DNA from: VAZQ01 sp046733355
GTDB lineage: Bacteria; Pseudomonadota; Alphaproteobacteria; Rhizobiales; Xanthobacteraceae
Direction: 5' to 3'
DNA length: 64,000 nt
Assembly (NCBI GenBank): GCA_046733355.1
Contig: JBKPOZ010000022.1
Coordinates: 43,091-107,090, forward strand
Below are positions 33,781-43,595 of the stretch, in pieces. A program made the position numbers and the translations under genes. The stretch's first letter is position 1; each line of letters begins with the position of its first letter. The notes beneath the pieces are model-generated. The model saw only the letters and a program-made list of their open reading frames with translations, ran no database searches and had not been told where the DNA came from.

Positions 33781-33987
33781 TTGGAACGAGAGCGCGAGCG
33801 TTTCGACGGGCTCATGGCAGAACTCTTGCGGTCCACAATTGAGGCCCAGTCCGCGAAAGAAGCGGCCGCTCGGCTCGATGGCGAACTGACTGCGTTGCGG
33901 TCGCGTTGTTGGTGGCGTTGGACCATTCGCCGGCAGAACCGAGCGCACCCAGGTACGAGAGCAGCCAGCAGCAGCGTAGCTTCCTAG
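33781..33987 (+). pseudogene. Remnant of a coiled-coil protein, C-terminal part
   Basis: Plus-strand frame containing ERERERFDGLMAELLRSTIE and AQSAKEAAARLDGELTALRS followed by a Trp pair. This pattern (ERxRxDxLMxELLxxTxxxxxAKEAAARLxGELxxLRxRxWW) is, as I recall, the C-terminus of coiled-coil proteins frequently seen near mobile elements in Rhizobiales. There is no start codon with a ribosome site; the frame is open for about 14 more codons upstream. Probably a decayed fragment. Confidence 0.4.
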
Positions 33988-34746
33988 GCGTTTACGTTTC
34001 TGCCCAGCTCAGATGCGCCTTAAGCCAATTGGCTTCGAGGAATTGCACAAGCCTGGCCCCAAAACCGTTGGATGATCCCGACGATAGTGCGGAGTAGTCA
34101 GCTGCGTTCCCGCATATCAGGGCACAAACAAAGCAGCCCCGGCTGGTTGGGCCCGGAGCTGCTTCATTCCCGTTGTCGGATGCGCCAAACCTAGGCAGGG
34201 AGGGCATAGGTCAGGACTCGACTACTCAGAACGCCACAGTACACAACTGACACTGCAGTTATTGTGTCCCAGAATGGTTAACGAACCACTCCCCCGACCT
34301 GTCCACGTGGTGGTCTGGGCTTTGCAGCTTGGCAGCCCTCTTACAGGGATTCCTGATCATCGCCCGACATGCCTCAATCATTTAGGACAGCACCGACGAG
34401 ATGCGTGAGCGCAACTGTGCGACTTCATCTGCCCAGGGAACGACCCTCGCTGTTCCGATGAGCATGGCCTAGAACGCCTACAGGAACTCATGGTTTAATC
34501 CCCTTTCTGGTCGCTTTCTGGAAATCAGAGCCGAAGAAGCGCGGCGGCAGACCCTGTAGCAATTTAGGCACACCCCGTCATTTTCCTTAACGCCGCCAAA
34601 GCGACGTCATTCTCTACTGCTCAAAGTTGCTCCAGCAGCTTTCGGGGGCCCTAACACATTGGATGACCTGCTGCGGCGGCCGGATCCGTTTGCACGCAAG
34701 TCTAGTCCCTCGAAACGGGCGAAACGGTTTGGAGGGTGACGCTTAC

Positions 34747-35949
34747 ATGATCGCACAAGCAAGTGCGTTGCTGTGGCTCAGGGTGCTTTATCTTCCGCGC
34801 CCGGTCCGCGGGCTACTGCTAACTTTCTTCCGCCGTCGATCGATCGCCCTCGCTGCGCCGCGGCTTCCCAATGCTGCTCTCTCGCTCACGCTCGCGGTTG
34901 CCGCGCTGTGCGGAGCGGTTGCGATCTGGGCGTTTCGTGACCAACAGGAAATCAACCTCGATACGAGCACAGTGGCGACCGTGCGCAATGAAACGGTAGT
35001 CTATCAACAGGCACCTCCGCCCGAGCCGATCGTCCAAGAATCAGTACAAAATTTGCCGATCGAGCAGTTTGAGGCCCCGGACGAGCACGACGAGAGCTTG
35101 CAATCAAGATACGCAAGTAGTGTACAAGTTGTTCGCTACGTCAACCTGGACGCTCTGCCAGAGATCGGTAACGTGACATCGTCAGCAGGCGACTCGACCC
35201 AAAAGGAACCAGTGAAAGTTGGCGCATTTGTTGCTTTCCGGGCCAAGGATGACGAGCAGAATACCGACGAGAAAGAATCTACTCTCCGGTGCCCACAGCG
35301 CGCATCGCTTATGGAACCAGTCGACGACTACTTATGGGAGGTTTATCAGCGCGTGCCCATCAAGAAGGACGGAACTGGTGATTTCACGTGGAAGGATCCG
35401 CTGTCCGCGCAGCATATGGGGCTCTGCTTACGAGACTACGTGATCGGTGGCATGGATCCTGAATTCCGCGAGCAACTTTATCATGCGGGACACGCGATGG
35501 ACGCGGCTGGCCTGCAATGGTCGATGCTGAGCGCGTTTCGCGACGATTATCGTCAAAGCCTCGCTTCTGGTTACAAGGCAAGCACCAGCAATTCACTACA
35601 TGGTGGTAGCCGCCGGACCGGCGGTTATGGCCATGGCCGGGCGATCGACATCACAGGACCCGAAGGGAAAGAAAGCGACGTTTGGAAGTGGATCGATGCG
35701 CACGGGGGCAAATACGGTTTGCACCGTCCGCTGCCCAAGGCTGATCCCGCTCATGTCCAGCAGTTTGGTGATTGGCACAGGATCGCTGTTGCATTGCGCG
35801 AGGGTAGGATTGGCTCTGCAACCGATAATAACATTGCGGTTGCGTTGCCCGAAGGTCGAATTCGCTCTGCAACCGTTCATAAAGGCAAAATTTCCGCGAG
35901 GACCACGAAAGCCAAGGCCCGCAAGACCGCGGTAGCCTCGGCTAAATGA
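34747..35949 (+). CDS. Membrane-anchored M15/VanY-like peptidase domain protein
   Basis: From ATG 34747 (GGAGGG upstream) 400 residues. A hydrophobic helix at about 40-60 (AALSLTLAVAALCGAVAIW) anchors it, followed by a low-complexity Pro/Glu/Gln region (QQAPPPEPIVQ) and a C-terminal domain. Zinc-peptidase signs of the M15 family are visible: NSLHGGSRRTGGYGHGRAID supplies a His and the Asp, and GDWHRIAVA the last His; LSAFRDDYRQSLASG precedes them. The family includes D,D- and L,D-carboxypeptidases acting on peptidoglycan. The tail carries a tandem duplication, IAVALREGRIGSAT then IAVALPEGRIRSAT, and ends in a Lys/Arg/Ala-rich stretch. Confidence 0.72.
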   Translation: MIAQASALLWLRVLYLPRPVRGLLLTFFRRRSIALAAPRLPNAALSLTLAVAALCGAVAIWAFRDQQEINLDTSTVATVRNETVVYQQAPPPEPIVQESVQNLPIEQFEAPDEHDESLQSRYASSVQVVRYVNLDALPEIGNVTSSAGDSTQKEPVKVGAFVAFRAKDDEQNTDEKESTLRCPQRASLMEPVDDYLWEVYQRVPIKKDGTGDFTWKDPLSAQHMGLCLRDYVIGGMDPEFREQLYHAGHAMDAAGLQWSMLSAFRDDYRQSLASGYKASTSNSLHGGSRRTGGYGHGRAIDITGPEGKESDVWKWIDAHGGKYGLHRPLPKADPAHVQQFGDWHRIAVALREGRIGSATDNNIAVALPEGRIRSATVHKGKISARTTKAKARKTAVASAK

Positions 35950-36118
35950 TATTCCGGATTGCTGTACAAGTCCCGGTTGCGAACCGGCGCGCGGCCTCTC
36001 AGACAAGGAGGCTGCCCCATCGAACTGAGGGGTTTATGCGTGTGAGCAGGCCGATCGCAGAGGCGACTGTTTAGAAAGCCAATTTTAGTTCTATCCCCGC
36101 ATCACGAGCTGAGCCACG

Positions 36119-36139
36119 CGCCTTTGCCCACCCTACGGC
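36119..36139. repeat. Palindromic repeat unit at the right edge of the gene-poor region (family E)
   Basis: Exact inverted copy of the 21-bp unit at 23338-23358 (here reading CGCCTTTGCCCACCCTAC on the plus strand). It ends 11 bases before the DUF488 start codon. Confidence 0.75.
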
Positions 36140-36149
36140 TTGGGTGTTT

Positions 36150-36710
36150 ATGACAAATCCCTTTTTCACCATCGGGCATTCGACGCGTCCCGTTGCCGAA
36201 CTCATCGGCATGCTCAGGCACGCGGACATAGGCATGCTCGTTGACGTGCGCACGGTTCCGAGATCGCGTACCAATCCGCAGTACAATCGCGAAACGTTCC
36301 CGGACAGTCTCGCCGCGGCGCAAATCGGCTATGAGCATATCGCCGAGCTGGGAGGTCTGCGCAGCAAGATGCGGGACGTCCCCCCGGAGCTGAACGCATT
36401 CTGGGAGAATGAGAGCTTTCACAATTATGCGGATTACGCCTTATCGGACGCCTTTCAGCGCGGGCTCGCGCGCCTGCGGGCATTGGGGGCGGAGCAGCGC
36501 TGCGCGATCATGTGCGCCGAGGCGGTGTGGTGGCGCTGCCACCGCCGCATTATTGCGGATTACCTGATCGCCGGCGGCGAGGCCGTGTTTCACATTCTCG
36601 GCAGCGAGCGCACCGAGCCCGCCCGGCTTACGCCTGGTTGCGCGCGCCGTTCTGACGGGAGGTTAGTGTATCCCAAACCGGAGGACGCAGGAGGGAGGAC
36701 GGAAGACTGA
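36150..36710 (+). CDS. DUF488 family protein
   Basis: 186-residue cytosolic protein of the DUF488 family. Typical motifs are FFTIGHSTRPVAEL at the N-terminus, DVRTVPRSRTNPQYN, the GGLRSK region, and AIMCAEAVWWRCHRRIIADY, with the conserved Cys of the MCAE motif and the second Cys in WRCHR. The biochemical function of DUF488 is not firmly known. ATG 36150 is preferred to GTG 36144. The last ten residues (EDAGGRTED) are encoded by the palindromic repeat at 36669-36760, so the ancestral C-terminus was probably slightly different. Confidence 0.9.
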   Translation: MTNPFFTIGHSTRPVAELIGMLRHADIGMLVDVRTVPRSRTNPQYNRETFPDSLAAAQIGYEHIAELGGLRSKMRDVPPELNAFWENESFHNYADYALSDAFQRGLARLRALGAEQRCAIMCAEAVWWRCHRRIIADYLIAGGEAVFHILGSERTEPARLTPGCARRSDGRLVYPKPEDAGGRTED

Positions 36711-36760
36711 CAGTAGCGCCTATTCCGTCCTCTGTGGTCTGTCCTCTGTCCTCTGCTTGT
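36669..36760. repeat. Inverted repeat with GGAGGACGG / CCGTCCTC arms (family F)
   Basis: Left half GGAGGACGCAGGAGGGAGGA, right half CCGTCCTCTGTGGTCTGTCC followed by TCTGTCCTCTG. It lies between two convergent genes and supplies the 3' coding ends of both: EDAGGRTED of DUF488 and KQRTEDRPQRTE of the Crp-type regulator. It may act as a bidirectional terminator. Confidence 0.7.
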
Positions 36761-37523
36761 GCAGATAGCTCTGCTCGAACTCGCCCGCCTGGCGCAGGCC
36801 GGGCCAATCGACGGCGAGAAGCTTGCCGCGGTCGAACTTGATCAGCCCTGCGCGGCGGATTTCCTGCAAGGTACGGTTGACGTGCACCGTCGAGAGGCCG
36901 AGCGCATCGGCAATGTCGGCCTGCGTCAATGGCAGCTCGATGCTGTAGTTGGACGAGAGCCCCACCGCCTGCATGCGCACGACCATCTCGCAGAACAGGT
37001 GGGCAATACGCTTGAACGCCGAGCGCCGGCCGATACCGACCATCCATTCCCGGAACACGGCCGCATCGATCAATGTATCGCGCCAGAAGAGATATGCGAG
37101 CTGCGGCTGCTCCGCAAACAGCGCGAGCATCGCGGCACGCGGGATGAGCGCGAGCTGCGAGGGCAGGAGGCTCGACACGTTGTGATCCATGACCGGCACG
37201 AACAGGGCAGGCAAATCCGGGATGTCGCCCGGAATATGGAAGGACATGATCTGCCGCTTGCCGTCCGCCACGATCTTGTAGCGGCACAGCAATCCGTGCA
37301 GCAGCAGATTGACCGAGCTCGGCCGATCTCCTTCCCGCACGATGTCCTCGTGGGCACCCACGCTCACAACACTCGCCTCGAGACGGCGAAGCGCCTCGCG
37401 CTGCTCGGCGCTCAACGTGCCGATGCTTTCGAGCTTGCGCATCAAAAGATCTGTTTCGCGGCGTGCGAGCCGCGGCCCCTGCAGGGAGACCAGGGCGGCG
37501 GCACGCGGAACCGAATGCAACAT
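36720..37523 (-). CDS. Crp/Fnr family transcriptional regulator
   Basis: 267 residues from ATG 37523 (GGGTGG upstream; GTG 37532 is the alternative). An N-terminal cyclic-nucleotide-binding fold (about 45-150, with VREGDRPSSVNLLLHGLL and IMSFHIPGDIPDLPAL) is followed by a C-terminal winged helix with recognition helix LPLTQADIADALGLSTVHVN and RTLQEIRRAGLI. There is no Fnr-type cysteine cluster, so oxygen sensing through Fe-S is unlikely. This branch (LSTVHVNRTLQ) is very common in Bradyrhizobium relatives, often near HWE kinases and stress genes. The final 12 residues come from the palindromic repeat. It is followed upstream by a DUF6894 gene on the same strand. Confidence 0.93.
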   Translation of the reverse strand: MLHSVPRAAALVSLQGPRLARRETDLLMRKLESIGTLSAEQREALRRLEASVVSVGAHEDIVREGDRPSSVNLLLHGLLCRYKIVADGKRQIMSFHIPGDIPDLPALFVPVMDHNVSSLLPSQLALIPRAAMLALFAEQPQLAYLFWRDTLIDAAVFREWMVGIGRRSAFKRIAHLFCEMVVRMQAVGLSSNYSIELPLTQADIADALGLSTVHVNRTLQEIRRAGLIKFDRGKLLAVDWPGLRQAGEFEQSYLHKQRTEDRPQRTE

Positions 37524-37543
37524 GTCTGCCACCCTACTCGCGC

Positions 37544-37963
37544 CTATTCACGCCCCCGGGGGGTAATCCGATCGAGGACACCTTGCGTCTGCCGCATGGA
37601 TTCCTGGGCGATCTCGATCATTTGCTGTGCTGCCTTGATCTCGTCCCGAAGCGAGGCGGCCAGCGTTCTGGTTTTCTGCATGAGGGCGCGCGCCGAGCTC
37701 ACCTCGTTGGGCAGAGCGCCGTTCGGTTTGTGCGCCCGGTCCAGCACTTCCCGGAAAGGGACGATCAACAAGACGCGACCGCTCGCATCGGCGATTTCGA
37801 AGCTGCGCAGGAGCGGATCGGATCTTTCCGCAAGAAGCTCTCCCCACATGGCCTGGGCTGCGTGGAACGCCTCCATATAGGCGGTGTCGAGGTCGGGCAG
37901 ATCGAGCCCAAGCTCGTCCGGGCTCAGTTCTTTTCCGACGCGGAGATGGAAATAATAGTGAAT
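37544..37963 (-). CDS. DUF6894-type protein with apparent ATT start
   Basis: The family N-terminus is visible only if translation begins at the ATT at 37963-37961: after it come HYYFHLRVGKELSPDELG and LDLPDLDTAYMEAFHAAQ, the usual YFHL...D..G.ELPDL..A..EA pattern. No ATG, GTG or TTG precedes this in frame, while GGGAGA stands about seven bases before the ATT, the ideal distance. ATG 37876 would cut the domain in half. The product is 139 residues, with C-terminal helix AQQMIEIAQESMRQT. The frame is the same as that of the kinase upstream, whose TGA lies 33 bases before the ATT. Rare start, start-codon loss or sequence error are all possible. Confidence 0.72.
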   Translation of the reverse strand: MHYYFHLRVGKELSPDELGLDLPDLDTAYMEAFHAAQAMWGELLAERSDPLLRSFEIADASGRVLLIVPFREVLDRAHKPNGALPNEVSSARALMQKTRTLAASLRDEIKAAQQMIEIAQESMRQTQGVLDRITPRGRE

Positions 37964-39585
37964 GGCGGATCTCCCGATGAGGCTTTCCGGCCGGAATCAG
38001 TCCCGGGTCGAAGCAGGCGACAGTGACATGAGCTTGGGGTCAAAAGGTACCGAAAGAACAGCCTCAAGCCCACTGTCGTTATAACGCAACCGCGCACTGC
38101 CACCAAGTGTCTGTTTTAACTCGCGTTCAATGAGCGTAGTTCCAAACCCTTTTTTGGACGGCTTCTTGGCGGCCGGGCCCCCGCTTTCCTTCCATTGCAG
38201 CACCAGGAGTGGAAGCGACTCATGGGCTATCGACCAGCTGATGGACGCGCGGCCCTTGGGCTGCGAGAGAGAGCCGTGCTTGGCCGCATTGGTCGTCAGC
38301 TCATGCACGACAAGGCCAAGCGCGATGGCCGCGGTAGGCTTCATAAGGACATCGGGCCCGCTGATCTCGACACGCTCGCCCGGCCCGAGCTGATGCGGCT
38401 TGAGCTGCTCCGTGATGATCTGGCGTAGCGACACTTCTTTCCAGTTCTCCCGGGATACGAGACTGTAGGAGGCAGCCATTGCCTGGATGCGCCCGTCCAG
38501 CGCCGCTGCAAATTCCTCCGGCGAGCGCGTCTGCGCCAGGGTCTGCTTGGCGATCGCATTGACCACGGTGAGCATGTTGCGCACGCGGTGATTGAGTTCT
38601 TCGATCAACGTGCGCTGCTGGGCCTCGGCTTCCACTATGCGGCTTACATCGACGAAGGTGATGATGACCCCGTCGATCACGCGCGCGTCCGTCCGATACG
38701 GAAGCATGCGCATGAGGTACTCGGCATTGTTGTCCGCCCGCCGCACGTTGCGCTCGAGCGGCTCGCCGCGCTCGAGCACGGTCTGCGCGTCGCGCCGCAG
38801 ATCGCTGTCCTCGAGATTGCTGGCGATGTCGGTCAACGGCCGTCCGGGGTCCGTGGAGATCAGATTGAACAGCGAAGTCACCGCCGGCGTGAAGCTGCGA
38901 ATGAACAAATGCTTGTCGAGGAAGATGGTCGCGATCTGTGTGCTGTCGAACAGATTGCGAAGGTCGGAATGGGCGCGATCCACCTCATCGACCTTCGAGT
39001 TCAGCTCGGCATTAACGGTGTGCAGCTCCTCGTTGACGGACTGCAGCTCCTCTTTGGAGGTCTCAAGCTCCTCGTTCGTCGACTGCAGTTCCTCGTTGAT
39101 CGATTGCAGCTCCTCGTTCGAGGATTTCAGCTCCTCGACGGCGGTCTCGTACTCCTCAATGGTGGACTGCAGGCGCTCGCGCGTGTCGCGCAGCTCGTGC
39201 TCGATCTCCTTCGAGTATCGGCCGGTGCTGTCCGGCGGGGGCACAGGGTCGACCGACAACGGGGTGGCCGATGCAGCGACGTCGTTGAACAAGACAAGAA
39301 ACAGCGGATCGTCGCTCGTGGTAAGAGGTTCGATGGTCACGTTGACGAACTGCTTGCGATCCTCGAGGTCGAGCTCCAGGTGCTGGCGCGAGACCGGTAC
39401 CCTCTTCTCCACCGCCTCGCGCAGCGCCGCGCGCAAGTCGGCGCGCAGGCCGCGCCGTGCCATGGCCAGGAGATGTCGGTTCGGCAATCCGGTTGCGGGC
39501 TCAAGGTATTTGCCCGTGCGCGGGGAGAAATGGACGATATCTCCCTCGGCATTGACCACGACGTGGGCGGGAGCGAAGCGCTCGA

Positions 39586-41139
<1,554 letters not shown>

Positions 41140-41263
41140 GTGGAGTTGTCTCTTTACGGTAATCTACGCCCGCGCCCCGCGCGCGGCAAATCGATTCGGG
41201 TTTGAGGTAGACCGAATTTCGGTGAGATAGACGCACGAACATTGCAACAAGGCGCGGCGGAAC

Positions 41264-41366
41264 TCCCTCTCCCCGTTGAGGGTCGGGATAAGGGCGTCAC
41301 TTGGGATTGTTATCGACAGATCAAAACCCCTCACCCGACTCGCTTCGGGAGAGGGAGCAGGTCCGC
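41264..41366. repeat. Inverted repeat with CCCTCTCC / GGGAGAGGG arms (family D)
   Basis: Left half CTCCCTCTCCCCGTTGAGGG, right half CCCCTCACCCGACTCGCTTC followed by GGGAGAGGGAG. Same family as 21004-21107. It lies between the zinc-ribbon gene and the CheB-CheR gene. Confidence 0.7.
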
Positions 41367-41377
41367 GCCCGCTTGGC

Positions 41378-41773
41378 TTACGGACGGGGGCCCAGGGCGA
41401 AGTCCTTTGTTTGTCGCGCGTAGGCGCGGCCGGTCTCCCTCCATTCGCTTTCCAATAACCCTTTGATGATCTTGGCACGCTCGAGCGCCTCGGCGCGGGC
41501 GGCTTCGAACATCGTATCATCGTGGCCTTGCGCGCGCGCGGTCTCGCTCATGTCGCGGCATAGCTCGGCACGCTCGTTGAGCGCGGCAAGGCAAGCGCCA
41601 AGCTTTGTCTCGAGGATGTCGAAGTGGGCCGCCAGCATGGTTTCCGCGGTGAGCACATGGCCAATGTGACAACGGAACTGCAGAAGCGTGCCGTCCTGTT
41701 GCCTCTGCAAGGCGCCGCCGCATTCCGGACAGGTAAGCGCCGTCGGTTTGTCGAGCCTGTAATCGTCGCTCAT
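41378..41773 (-). CDS. Zinc-ribbon protein, detached C-terminal domain of a CheB-type protein
   Basis: 131 residues. The N-terminal zinc ribbon reads LTCPECGGALQRQ and FRCHIGHVLTAETML (C-x2-C, then C-H-x2-H), followed by a helical bundle with Ala/Glu-rich helices. In many Rhizobiales CheB-like proteins this ribbon is the C-terminal domain of the methylesterase itself. Here it is a separate gene that overlaps the upstream cheB by four bases (ATGA), which suggests translational coupling and a two-subunit version. Start ATG 41773. Confidence 0.82.
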   Translation of the reverse strand: MSDDYRLDKPTALTCPECGGALQRQQDGTLLQFRCHIGHVLTAETMLAAHFDILETKLGACLAALNERAELCRDMSETARAQGHDDTMFEAARAEALERAKIIKGLLESEWRETGRAYARQTKDFALGPRP

Positions 41774-42387
41774 GACTTCGCTCTCCAACTCCAGTCGGAT
41801 GAGGTTGTGGCGGTTTCCAACACGAGTTCATCCGAAAGCCGGGCGAGCAGCGCAGGAATTTCCGCGAGCTTCACCCGATAATCCGCGCCGGCGTGGCGGA
41901 GCGCATTCCAGGGCATGTCCGGCGCAATCGCGTCCGCCGGATCCTGCAGTACCGCACACCCGCCCGCCGCGCGCACCGCCGCAAGGCCGGCGCTGCCGTC
42001 ATTGAGCAGCCCCGTCAGGATCACGCCCACCACGCGTTTGCCGTAGACTCTTGCCGCCGAGCGGAACAGCGGATCGATCGCAGGGCGCGCCCAGTTCTCG
42101 CGCGGACCGCGGCTGAGCCGCGTATACCCGCGCTCCAGGATCAGATGGTGATCGGGCGGCGCAATCGAGATCGTGCCTGGACTGATTGTCCCGCGCTGAA
42201 CTGCCTGCACGACGGGTAATGAACTGTGCGGCGCGAGAATCTGCGGCAATTCGCTGGACCAGCGCCCAATGTGCTGCACCACGAACAGCGCCGCCGGCAT
42301 GTCGGCAGGCAACCCTCCAAACAGCCGTTGCAGCGCCTCAACTCCGCCCATCGAGGCGCCGATCACGATGGTTGCGAAGTGATCCAT
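41770..42387 (-). CDS. CheB-type methylesterase domain protein (stand-alone)
   Basis: 205 residues comprising only the CheB catalytic domain: Ser in VIGASMGGVEALQRL, His in FVVQHIGRWSSEL, Asp in TGLLNDGSAGLAAVRAAGG. No receiver domain is present, so it is not the classical phosphorylation-controlled CheB. It overlaps the zinc-ribbon gene (ATGA). The frame runs back to 42543, but ATG 42387 is the natural domain start. Together with the CheB-CheR-HWE genes downstream it gives two methylesterase domains in 3.5 kb with no chemoreceptor, CheA or CheW. Confidence 0.9.
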   Translation of the reverse strand: MDHFATIVIGASMGGVEALQRLFGGLPADMPAALFVVQHIGRWSSELPQILAPHSSLPVVQAVQRGTISPGTISIAPPDHHLILERGYTRLSRGPRENWARPAIDPLFRSAARVYGKRVVGVILTGLLNDGSAGLAAVRAAGGCAVLQDPADAIAPDMPWNALRHAGADYRVKLAEIPALLARLSDELVLETATTSSDWSWRAKS

Positions 42388-42523
42388 CTGTGCTGTCCGC
42401 GGATTACCGGTCGGATGCCGCAGCAGTGCAACGCGCAGCGCGGCCGAAGGTGCCGGATGGCGCGCACAGATGACAGCAATGGATCGTATTTTCCGTCGCG
42501 CCTTAATGATGCATGTCCGACAG

Positions 42524-42720
42524 ATGAAAGAGAGCCAGACCAAGCAGAAGAAGCTGACCCAAGCCGGTCGTCATATTGCGGCTGCCGAGTCGCTCATTGC
42601 CCGACAGACGTCGCTGCCTGCAGATCCCAGGGAGAAGGTCACGAAAGCGAAACCGGACGTTCGCTGCTCGAGAACATCCGCGAATCCCTCAAGCAGATGC
42701 CACGCGCACGGGGGCCATGA
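42524..42720 (+). pseudogene. Small helical protein, frameshifted
   Basis: Plus-strand frame MKESQTKQKKLTQAGRHIAA, AESLIARQTSLPAD, then after a change of frame near 42630 EGHESETGRSLLENIRESLK and QMPRARGP to a TGA at 42718-42720. Joined, this matches a common short Rhizobiales protein pattern (RHIAxxExxIARQxxLVxxLxxxGHDTxxARxLLxxLRESLxxH). One base has been gained or lost at CAGATCCCAGGGAG. Pseudogene or sequencing error cannot be separated here. It lies in the divergent space upstream of cheB. Confidence 0.55.
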
Positions 42721-42756
42721 GCGAGGCCGAACCCGACGTGGACTCACGCTTGTCCG

Positions 42757-43548
42757 CTAATGCGAATACGGCGGATATCCCGTGTTAGAGGCTTCCGCGT
42801 CGAGGAGCCGCAGCATGGCGGGCCATTCCAAAATGCCGTAGCGGCGCCGGGTTTCCGGCCGGTACAGATGGGCCGTATGCGCGATCACGTTCTCGCCCGG
42901 CATGGTGAGCTCGGTACGCGCCGCCATGGCGTCGACCTGTGCGCGGCAGGACATTTCCAGCTGATACATGGTATTGAAGGCTTCCGGCACGCTCGGTCCG
43001 CAGGCGAGCAAGCCGTGATTGCGCATGATCAGCGCGTTGTGCGGCCCGAGATCGCGCACGATGCGCTCGCGCTCATCGAGGTTAATCGCCGGGCCCTCGT
43101 AATCGTGATAGCCGATATGGCCCATGAACCTGATCGAGGTTTGCGACAGCGGCAACAGCCCGCATTTCATGGCGGCGACCGCCATGCCGGCACGCGTATG
43201 CGTGTGCAGGATGCAGGTCACGTCGGAGCGCGCCCTGTGAATGGCGCCGTGAATCACGTAGCCTGACTTGTTGATCCCGTAATCCGTCTCCGGCTTCCAT
43301 AATATCTCGCCGTCGACATCGATCTTGACCAGGCTCGACGCGGTGATCTCCTTGTAGAGGAGTCCGTAAAGATTGATGAGCAGATGGTGCTCGCGCCCGG
43401 GAATGCGCGCGGTGATGTGGTTATAGATGAGATCGGTCATCCCGTATTTGTCGACCAGCCGATAGCAGGCGGCGAGATCGACACGCGCCTGCCACTCTTC
43501 CGGCGAGACCTGCCCGCAGAGCGACTTGAACTCGGTGGTGTAATGCAT
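42757..43548 (-). CDS. Class II aldolase/adducin family protein
   Basis: 263 residues from ATG 43548. Metal-binding motif ILHTHTRAGMAV (HxH) and the third His in IMRNHGLLACG, with NHITARIPG near the N-terminus and YGINKSGYVIHGAIH, are typical of the zinc-dependent fuculose-aldolase/adducin family. The longer frame to 44037 is open only because of base composition. Members include sugar-phosphate aldolases and decarboxylases; many proteobacterial stand-alone versions such as this have no known substrate. Located 47 bases from the metallopeptidase gene on the same strand. Confidence 0.9.
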   Translation of the reverse strand: MHYTTEFKSLCGQVSPEEWQARVDLAACYRLVDKYGMTDLIYNHITARIPGREHHLLINLYGLLYKEITASSLVKIDVDGEILWKPETDYGINKSGYVIHGAIHRARSDVTCILHTHTRAGMAVAAMKCGLLPLSQTSIRFMGHIGYHDYEGPAINLDERERIVRDLGPHNALIMRNHGLLACGPSVPEAFNTMYQLEMSCRAQVDAMAARTELTMPGENVIAHTAHLYRPETRRRYGILEWPAMLRLLDAEASNTGYPPYSH

Positions 43549-43595
43549 GGTGGCTCTGGAGCCTTGAGCCCGGATTGATGAATGATCGTCGCAGG

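Larger units (their letters stand above)
33344..34746. other. Long gene-poor stretch
   Basis: 1.4 kb without an intact gene. It contains a perfect hairpin at 33505-33534, a coiled-coil coding remnant at about 33781-33987 and a terminator-like hairpin at about 34130-34163 (AAGCAGC / GCTGCTT arms with CCCGG inside). The remaining 34.2-34.7 kb shows no pattern that I recognise. Confidence 0.5.

Noticed and set aside
36071..36118. Minus-strand sequence ending RDAGIELKLAF that recalls an outer membrane protein C-terminus
   Set aside because: The frame upstream is made of the dispersed repeat and a shadow of DUF488; no barrel-like sequence precedes it.
23338..36139. Integrative element with tRNA attachment site
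   Set aside because: No tRNA gene, integrase or direct repeat was seen at either border; only inverted copies of a dispersed repeat.
37997..37999. Programmed stop readthrough producing a kinase-DUF6894 fusion
   Set aside because: The frames agree, but a good ribosome site precedes the ATT, and DUF6894 proteins are normally separate; no readthrough context could be shown.
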